This document shows, piece after piece, positions 6,600 to 11,566 of a DNA stretch of 11,566 bases. The stretch is from SG8-41 sp036555035 (lineage in GTDB: Bacteria; Pseudomonadota; Gammaproteobacteria; Burkholderiales; SG8-41). The stretch covers positions 1-11,566 of the forward strand of contig DATBMB010000012.1 of NCBI GenBank assembly GCA_036555035.1, written 5' to 3'. The notes beneath the pieces are model-generated. The model was not told the origin of the DNA. It did no database searches and worked only from the letters and a program-made list of their open reading frames with translations. Numbering within the stretch: position 1 is the stretch's first letter; every line of letters begins with the position of its first letter. The position numbers and the translations under genes are program-made.

Positions 6600-7811
6600 A
6601 TGCGCACACCCCGTCTCGACCGCGATCGCCAGCAGTGGATCTTCGACTACCTCGTCAAGGAGACCGGCCGCGTCTTCCACTGGGACGGCGACGGCCGGAA
6701 TTTTCCGTCGAGCGTGAAGAGCCACGCGCAGATCTCGAAGCATGTCGGCCGGATCGCCCAGCGCATGGAGCGCGTGGCCGAGGAGGAGGAAGCCGCCGGC
6801 CACCGGATGACGGCGTTCGAGCTCTACTACCGCGCCTCCGCCCAGTTCGCCGCCGCGCAGCACCCGGTCCTCGAGACCAACGACGAGAAGCGCTACCTGC
6901 ACGGGCGCTGCCTCGCCAACTACGAAAAGGTGATCGAGCTTGCCCCCTATCCCATCGAGCGCGTCGAGATCCCCTTCGAAGGCGCGCAGCTCCAGTGCAA
7001 CTTCCATATGCTAAAGGGCCGCCCGAAGGCGCCGGCCGTGATCTTCATCCCCGGCTGCGACATGACCAAGGAGATGTACCCGGACCCCCAGGTCAACCAC
7101 GCGCTCGACCGCGGCATGCATCTGCTGGCGATGGACGGGCCGGGCCAGGGCACGAGCAACCTGCGCGGCAACCGGCTGACGGCCGACAACTACGAGCGCG
7201 CGGTGATCGCCGTGGCAAAGTGGCTCCAGGGCCGCAAGGAGGTCGATCCCGAAAGGATCACCGTCTTCGCGCAGTCCATGGGATCGCACTGGGGCCTTGC
7301 CGCCGCGGCTCTGGGCGACCCGGTCATCAAGGCGACGGTCGGTGTCTGGGCGTCCTATCTCGACAAGTACTTCATCCTCGACACGTTCTCGCCGCGCTAC
7401 AAGCAGCTCTTCGGCTATCTTACCGGGGCGAAGAGCGAGGACGAGCTCGACCGCATCGTGGGCCGGATGACCGTCGAGGGCAAGGAGGGCGGCATCACGG
7501 CGCCAGTCCTGCTTACGACCGGCGAATACGATGCGCGCAGTCCCGTGGAGCTGGTCTACCGGTTCTACGACCGGATCAAGGCGCCGAAGGAGCTCTGGGT
7601 ATACGAGGACACCTATCACCAGACGACGCTATTCCCGGCCCTGGGCCAGCGGATGGACTGCCATTCGATGGGAATGGACTGGATCGTCGATGCGCTCGCC
7701 GGCAAGTTCAGGCCCGGTCATGCGCGCAAGATGTACCTGCGCACGGGCGGCGGGGGCCCGAACGGGGCGCAGGGCGAAGGGCAGGACGCCCTGCACTGGT
7801 GGGTGCGCTAG
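6600..7811 (+). CDS. Alpha/beta hydrolase with N-terminal helical cap, DHPON hydrolase/FrsA-like
   Basis: A 403-residue alpha/beta hydrolase. An N-terminal helical region (about 1-115) precedes the core (about 120-370), the architecture of 2,6-dihydroxypseudooxynicotine hydrolase and FrsA/DUF1100 relatives, some of which cleave C-C bonds of beta-diketone-like substrates rather than esters. Candidate triad: Ser226 in FAQSMGS (the first Gly of GxSxG is Ala), Asp311 in GEYDARSP, and His340 in DTYHQTT; all are at the expected strand ends. VIFIPGCD (147-154) resembles the oxyanion-hole loop. The Gly-rich tail after 380 (RTGGGGPNGAQGEG) is probably disordered. It follows the HtrA-like gene by 12 nt and is likely co-translated with it; the ATG at 6600 is the first usable start after that stop. 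The substrate is unknown. Cytoplasmic. Confidence 0.85.
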   Translation: MRTPRLDRDRQQWIFDYLVKETGRVFHWDGDGRNFPSSVKSHAQISKHVGRIAQRMERVAEEEEAAGHRMTAFELYYRASAQFAAAQHPVLETNDEKRYLHGRCLANYEKVIELAPYPIERVEIPFEGAQLQCNFHMLKGRPKAPAVIFIPGCDMTKEMYPDPQVNHALDRGMHLLAMDGPGQGTSNLRGNRLTADNYERAVIAVAKWLQGRKEVDPERITVFAQSMGSHWGLAAAALGDPVIKATVGVWASYLDKYFILDTFSPRYKQLFGYLTGAKSEDELDRIVGRMTVEGKEGGITAPVLLTTGEYDARSPVELVYRFYDRIKAPKELWVYEDTYHQTTLFPALGQRMDCHSMGMDWIVDALAGKFRPGHARKMYLRTGGGGPNGAQGEGQDALHWWVR

Positions 7812-7838
7812 ATTTCCGCCTTCGCGGGAATGACGGCG
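7812..7838. repeat. REP-type extragenic palindrome in a convergent gap
   Basis: The whole gap between two convergent genes is a palindrome: TTTCCGC (7813-7819), loop CTTC, GCGGGAA (7824-7830), then TGAC. It matches the common dispersed proteobacterial unit GATTCCCGC...GCGGGAATGAC, with one C-to-T change in the left arm that leaves a T-G wobble. It may act as a bidirectional terminator or mRNA-stabilising stem for both flanking genes. Recognition rests on recall of the consensus, not on a search. Confidence 0.7.
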
Positions 7839-8573
7839 TCAGCGTGCCGGGGTGTGCTTCGCGAGGAACGCCATCACCCGCTTTCTCGCCGCTTCCAGCG
7901 CCGCGCCTTCCTTCCACTGTGGGATGAACTCCGCGTTCGGCAGGAGCTTCGCGGTCTCCTCGGAAATCGGGTACGGATGCGCCTCGTCGTTGCCCGCCAG
8001 CACCAGGCAGGGCGTCTTGACGCTCTTGACGAACTCGCGGTCCACGCTGTAGAGAAAGCCCGGCGCGTAGAGGTTCTGGTAGAGCGCATCGAGCACGGCA
8101 TCCGTGGCCTCCGGGTGATCCGTCAGGCCCTTGGCCCACTCGTCGAAACGGGGGGCGCGGCCGGGCTTGAGGGGCCCTACCCGCCCGATCGGCTGCGCGA
8201 GGATGGCGGCTGCGACGCGCTGCGGCTGCGCCTTCAGCAGGCTCATGATGAACGAGCCGCCGATGCACTGGCCGTAGAGGTGGCAGCGTTCGATCTTCAG
8301 GTGGTCGAGCAGCGCGATGTGGTCGGCGGCGAAGGAGTGCCAGCCGTCCTTCGCCGTGATCGGCGCGCGGGACTTGCCCCCGGCGTTGCGCTGGTCCATC
8401 ACGATCACGCGATAGCTCGGGGAAAACTCCGTGATCGGGTTGATCGGCGCGGACGGCCCGCTCCACACGGCGATGGTGGACTTCACGCCCGCCGGCGCGA
8501 ACGCGACGAGCGGAAAGCCCTTGCCGTGCTCCTCGTAGTAGATGGTCGCGCCGTGGCGCTCGATCGTTGGCAT
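7839..8573 (-). CDS. Alpha/beta hydrolase with a cysteine in the nucleophile elbow
   Basis: A 244-residue cytoplasmic alpha/beta hydrolase. The N-terminal strands read MPTIERHGATIYYEEHG, then VAFAPAGVKST at the usual HG oxyanion loop and VIVMDQRNAGGKS (57-69). The nucleophile elbow is YGQCIGG (100-106), so Cys103 replaces Ser, as in dienelactone hydrolase. Asp196 in LAGNDEAHP is the likely acid. The usual C-terminal His of the triad is not seen at its normal place; the region reads EFIPQWKEG (about 215-223). The nearest His candidate is His199. The ATG at 8573 is chosen over an upstream in-frame start because GAGGAGA precedes it and the fold begins there. It is the last gene of the minus-strand operon, 16 nt after the GGT-like gene, and is convergent with the DHPON-hydrolase-like gene. 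Ester or thioester hydrolysis is possible; the substrate is unknown. Confidence 0.85.
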   Translation of the reverse strand: MPTIERHGATIYYEEHGKGFPLVAFAPAGVKSTIAVWSGPSAPINPITEFSPSYRVIVMDQRNAGGKSRAPITAKDGWHSFAADHIALLDHLKIERCHLYGQCIGGSFIMSLLKAQPQRVAAAILAQPIGRVGPLKPGRAPRFDEWAKGLTDHPEATDAVLDALYQNLYAPGFLYSVDREFVKSVKTPCLVLAGNDEAHPYPISEETAKLLPNAEFIPQWKEGAALEAARKRVMAFLAKHTPAR

Positions 8574-8589
8574 TGTCGTCTCCTCGTTG

Positions 8590-10305
8590 TCACCACCCCA
8601 GCGCGTACGCAAGCCGCCTCGGGTCCGCGCCGCCTTCCAGTATCCCCGTGTCCGGGTTGACGCGGACCGCGCAGACGGCCCCCGCGCGCCGCTCCAGCTC
8701 GGGCCACCAATTCACGTCGTGACCGAGCGCGGCCAGCGCTTCGCCCGTGCCGCGGGGAATGCGCTGCTCGAGATTGAGCCGCGCCGGATAGTAGGCATGC
8801 GGCTCGGAGGACGCGGGGAAGCTGAAGGTCGCGAACCGCGGCGCTTCGATCGCGGCCTGCAGTTCCATCCCGAAGAGATTGAGGTTCAGGAATACCTGCA
8901 GCATCGCCTGGGGCTGGACGTCGTTGCCCGGCGAGCCGAACGGCATGAACGCCCGCCCGTTGCGCAGCGCCATGGCCGGGTTGCAGGTGAGCCGCGGGCG
9001 CTTGCCGGGCGCAACCGCCGCGGGATGATCGGGATCGCACCAGGATTGCGAGCCGCGCGAGGACGGGCACAGGCCCGTTCCCGGAATGACCGGCGTCGCG
9101 GACGAGGCGTCGCTCGGCGTAGCGGAGAAGGCGTTGCCGTGGCGGTCGATCACGGCCACGTACGAGGTGTCCGGCTCCTGCACGGATTCTCCCCGCGCCG
9201 GCTGCGGAAGCTTTGGCTTCGGTGCCGCGGCACGGCCCGCCTCGCCCGCTGCCGGCAAGCCGGGCGCGGCCTTGCGCGGGTCGATGCATTTGCGGCGCTC
9301 GGCGGCATACGATTCGGACAGCAGTACATCGATCGGCACCTTGACGAACCGGGGATCGGCGTAATAGCGCTGGCGGTCGGCAAAGGCGAGCTTCAATGCC
9401 TCGGCCAAGACGTGGATGTACTGCGGCGAGTTGTGCCCGAGCTTGCGCAGGTCGAGCCCGGAAACGATGTTGAGCGCCTGCGGCAGCGCCGGTCCCTGGC
9501 ACCACGGCCCGCAGGCATACAGATCGATGTCCCCGAAGCGCGTGCGCACGGGCGGCTCGAGCGTGACGGTGTAGGCGGCCATGTCTTCCAGGGTCACCCA
9601 TCCCTCGTGCTCGCGGTGATAGCGGGCAATCGCGGCCGCGATATCCCCGCGATAGAACGCGTCGCGCGCGGCATGCAGCCCGGCGACGCGCCCGCCTTTT
9701 GCGTGCGCCGCCTCCTCGTCCGCCATGTATTGCAGGGTGCGCGCGAGGTCGCGCTGCACGAAGAGCTCGCCCACCCTGGGCGGCCTGCCGTTCGGCAGGA
9801 AGACTTCCGCGGATGACGGCCAGCGGCGATAGTCCTCCTCGTGCTCCGCGATGAATCCGGCCATCAGCCAGTGCATCGCGAAGCCCTCGCGCGCGAGCCG
9901 GATCGCCGCCTGTGCCACGTCGCCGAAGCCCATCGTGCCGAACTTCTCGAGCGCGGTGAGCCACGCGTACGGCGCCGCCGGGATCACGGTGCGCAGGATC
10001 CCGGGCGGCATCTTGCCGCCGTGGCGCTTCACGAAAACGTTGATGTCGGCCGCGCGCGGCCAGATGCCGAGGCCGTCTATCGTCACCACCTCGCGCCGAT
10101 CGGCGACGTAGATCATCATGGGCGCGACGCCCGCGAAGTTCACGAGGTCGGTCTGCAGCACGCCGAGCGCGATGCCCGCCGCGACCCCGGCGTCCACCGC
10201 GTTGCCGCCTGCTTCGAGAACGGTGAAGCCCGCATGCGCGGCGGCGTGGTGCCCCGCCGCGATCATGTGGCGGGTGCCCGTCAGGGTCGGGCGATAGGCC
10301 GGCAT
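8590..10305 (-). CDS. Gamma-glutamyltransferase-like Ntn hydrolase, divergent and without signal peptide
   Basis: A 571-residue member of the gamma-glutamyltransferase / cephalosporin acylase family, made as a precursor that cleaves itself before a Thr nucleophile. The N-terminus has AGFTVLEAGGNAVDAGVAA (25-43), a family signature. Thr380 in DTSYVAVID aligns with the E. coli nucleophile Thr391, predicting a large subunit of 1-379 and a small one of 380-571. The small subunit has RGSQSW, APGKRPRLTCNPAM (432-445) and GSPGNDVQPQ (457-466), followed by EAPRF. Residues that hold the gamma-glutamyl group in E. coli GGT (Asp433, Ser462/Ser463, the second Gly of the oxyanion pair) appear as Ser/Gln, Leu439/Thr440 and Asn461, so another amide may be the substrate. 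No signal peptide is seen. AGGA precedes the ATG, which is 8 nt after the Bug gene's stop. The stop is 16 nt before the hydrolase gene. Confidence 0.88.
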   Translation of the reverse strand: MPAYRPTLTGTRHMIAAGHHAAAHAGFTVLEAGGNAVDAGVAAGIALGVLQTDLVNFAGVAPMMIYVADRREVVTIDGLGIWPRAADINVFVKRHGGKMPPGILRTVIPAAPYAWLTALEKFGTMGFGDVAQAAIRLAREGFAMHWLMAGFIAEHEEDYRRWPSSAEVFLPNGRPPRVGELFVQRDLARTLQYMADEEAAHAKGGRVAGLHAARDAFYRGDIAAAIARYHREHEGWVTLEDMAAYTVTLEPPVRTRFGDIDLYACGPWCQGPALPQALNIVSGLDLRKLGHNSPQYIHVLAEALKLAFADRQRYYADPRFVKVPIDVLLSESYAAERRKCIDPRKAAPGLPAAGEAGRAAAPKPKLPQPARGESVQEPDTSYVAVIDRHGNAFSATPSDASSATPVIPGTGLCPSSRGSQSWCDPDHPAAVAPGKRPRLTCNPAMALRNGRAFMPFGSPGNDVQPQAMLQVFLNLNLFGMELQAAIEAPRFATFSFPASSEPHAYYPARLNLEQRIPRGTGEALAALGHDVNWWPELERRAGAVCAVRVNPDTGILEGGADPRRLAYALGW

Positions 10306-10313
10306 CCCGCGTC

Positions 10314-11282
10314 CTATTCGGCCTTGATGCCGTATTTGCGGACGATGCCCGTCCAGTACGCGGATTCCTCGCGCAGCTTCGTCCCGAAAGCCTCCGAGGT
10401 GATGTTGATGACCTCGACGCCCATGTTCTCCATCACGCTCCTGGTGTCCGGGGCGCTCATCAGCTTGTTGATCTCGGTGTTGAGCCGCGTGGTGATGTCC
10501 TTCGGCATGTCACGCGGACCGAAGGCGCCGAACCACACCACGGCCTCGTAGCCCGGCAGCGTCTCGGCAATGGCGGGCACGTCGGGGAGCATCGCCACGC
10601 GCTTCGCCCGGGTGACGCCGAGGAGCCTCAGCCTGCCGGTCTTCGCGTGCGGCAGCGTCTGGGTGGCGGCGGTGATGATCATCTGCGTCTGGCCGGTCAT
10701 GGTGTTGAGCACCGCGGGCGCGCCCCCCTTGTAGGGCACGTGCAGCATCCGGATGCCCGCCATCTTCCCGAACACCTCGGCATTGAGGTGCGTCGAGGAG
10801 CCGGTCCCGGCCGACGCATATGCAATGTCGCCGGGGCGCGCCCTGGCGACCGCGATGAACTCCTTGACGTTCTTCGCCGGCACCGAGGGATGGATCGCCA
10901 TCGTGGAGATGACCGCCGCGAGCATCGCGACCGGCGTGAAATCCGCGACGCCGTCGAAGGGCATGTTCTTGTAGATCGCCGGGTTCACCACGTGGGTGTT
11001 CATAAGACCCACGAGGAGCGTGTAGCCATCGGGCTTCGACTTGGCCACGATTTCGGAGCCGATATTGCCGGCGGCGCCTGGCCGGTTGTCCACGATCACC
11101 GGCTGGCCCAGCGCGGGGTGGAGCTTGCTCGATATCGTGCGCGCGAGGATGTCGGCGGTGCCCCCCGGCGCAAACGGAACGACGATCCGGACCGGTTTCT
11201 CGGGCCAGGCCGCGTGCGAGGACGGCGCGACGACCAATGAAGCGAAGAGCAGTGCCGCTACGGCATTACCTATGAGACGCAT
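10314..11282 (-). CDS. Tripartite tricarboxylate transporter substrate-binding protein (Bug/TctC family)
   Basis: A 322-residue periplasmic solute-binding protein of the Bug family. The signal peptide is clear: MRLIGNAVAALLFASLVVAPSSHA, with cleavage near residue 24 or 25. The mature protein begins WPEKPVRIVVPFAPGGTAD, the hallmark strand and ligand loop, followed by VIVDNRPGAAGNIGSE (77-92), PDGYTLL and MPFD, all typical of the family at the expected positions. Length matches the family. Ligands of characterised members are carboxylates, amino acids or aromatic acids; this one's is unknown. No TctA/TctB membrane genes are in the window, so it is an orphan or shares membrane subunits encoded elsewhere. 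GGGGAA precedes the ATG. It sits between a racemase-family gene (19 nt) and the GGT-like gene (8 nt) in one operon, suggesting that it delivers the substrate for the downstream enzymes. Confidence 0.95.
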   Translation of the reverse strand: MRLIGNAVAALLFASLVVAPSSHAAWPEKPVRIVVPFAPGGTADILARTISSKLHPALGQPVIVDNRPGAAGNIGSEIVAKSKPDGYTLLVGLMNTHVVNPAIYKNMPFDGVADFTPVAMLAAVISTMAIHPSVPAKNVKEFIAVARARPGDIAYASAGTGSSTHLNAEVFGKMAGIRMLHVPYKGGAPAVLNTMTGQTQMIITAATQTLPHAKTGRLRLLGVTRAKRVAMLPDVPAIAETLPGYEAVVWFGAFGPRDMPKDITTRLNTEINKLMSAPDTRSVMENMGVEVINITSEAFGTKLREESAYWTGIVRKYGIKAE

Positions 11283-11301
11283 GGCGATTCCCCGTTAGCG
11301 A

Positions 11302-11566
11302 TCAAAAGACGCGCGGACGCAGGCCGGCGTGGAACCAGTTGATCATAGTGTAGATGTCGTAGACCGGCAATCCGAACTCCTGCTGGAGCGCAGCGGAGTA
11401 CGGCGGCATGTTGGTGCATTCGAGAACGATGGCGCCGACGTCCGGGTGGCGCGTCACGAGCTCCTTTCCCGCGTCGAGGATGTCCTGCTGCGCGGCCGCG
11501 ACGTCCATGTCCTCCTTCTCCGCCTTGATCAGCACGCGGAAGAATTCGCGGCCGTTCTCGGTGCCG
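11302..11566 (-). CDS. Aspartate/glutamate (hydantoin) racemase family protein, 5' end cut by window edge
   Basis: The last 87 codons of a protein whose start lies beyond the right edge. The stretch GAIVLECTNMPPYSAAL contains the second conserved Cys (ECTNMPP) of Asp/Glu and hydantoin racemases, preceded by a helix and the HPDVGAIV strand. The tail reads FGLPVYDIYTMINWFHAGL, typical of the family's final strand and helix. Family members use two Cys residues to invert the alpha-carbon of amino acids or hydantoins, or, in the arylmalonate/maleate branches, to act on dicarboxylates; the first Cys is outside the window, so the exact branch cannot be told. The stop is 19 nt before the Bug gene, in the same direction, so the two are probably co-transcribed. 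Confidence 0.8.
   Translation of the reverse strand, partial: GTENGREFFRVLIKAEKEDMDVAAAQQDILDAGKELVTRHPDVGAIVLECTNMPPYSAALQQEFGLPVYDIYTMINWFHAGLRPRVF

Noticed and set aside
6125..7927. Long plus-strand open frame (600 codons) across the HtrA-like and hydrolase genes
   Set aside because: It spans two well-supported genes in another frame, is low-complexity Arg/Pro/Ala, and reads through the REP palindrome at its end.
8483..9964. Second minus-strand frame of 493 codons inside the GGT-like gene
   Set aside because: It is a shifted-frame shadow; the motif-bearing frame 8590-10305 accounts for the same DNA with a full-length family protein.
1..11566. Search for tRNA, rRNA, CRISPR arrays, insertion sequences or phage genes
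   Set aside because: Nearly all bases lie in metabolic genes; the gaps are at most 48 bp and hold only ribosome sites, promoters or palindromes.

Overview
This is a gene-dense, GC-rich stretch (roughly two thirds G+C by eye, strong G/C at third codon positions, under 3% non-coding) from a proteobacterial chromosome. It most resembles Betaproteobacteria (Burkholderiales and relatives). The main pointers are a Bug/TctC-type periplasmic binding protein of the tripartite tricarboxylate transporter family, which Burkholderiales carry in large numbers, and the mix of acyl-CoA dehydrogenase-fold, amidohydrolase-2, TPP-dependent and alpha/beta-hydrolase genes typical of their catabolic regions. No taxon can be fixed from the sequence alone.

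Layout, left to right. (1) 1-1085, minus: an acyl-CoA dehydrogenase cut by the left edge. It is divergent, across 46 bp, from (2) 1132-2805, plus: an acetolactate-synthase-like TPP enzyme. That gene meets, tail to tail with overlapping stop codons, (3) a minus-strand operon read 5564 to 2800: an acyl-CoA-dehydrogenase-fold flavoprotein resembling group D flavin monooxygenases, a ModA-like binding protein with no signal peptide, and an amidohydrolase-2 (lactonase-like) protein. A REP-like hairpin lies between the last two genes. (4) 48 bp away and divergent is a plus-strand pair, 5613-7811: an HtrA/S1C-like protein with its whole catalytic triad replaced, and an alpha/beta hydrolase resembling 2,6-dihydroxypseudooxynicotine hydrolase. 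(5) A REP-type palindrome fills the gap to a convergent minus-strand operon read from beyond 11566 down to 7839: Asp/Glu racemase family protein (cut by the right edge), Bug binding protein, divergent gamma-glutamyltransferase-like Ntn hydrolase, and an alpha/beta hydrolase with Cys in the nucleophile elbow.

Together the genes look like small-molecule catabolism: capture of an organic anion, hydrolysis of amide, ester, lactone or C-C bonds, flavin-dependent oxidation, and TPP-dependent C-C chemistry. The substrate cannot be named. No transporter membrane subunit, regulator, RNA gene, transposase or CRISPR array is visible. The most unusual points are the loss or swap of catalytic residues in several enzymes: the triad-less HtrA-like protein, the Cys-nucleophile hydrolase, the GGT-like protein without the gamma-glutamyl pocket, and the amidohydrolase with Gln-x-His in place of His-x-His.
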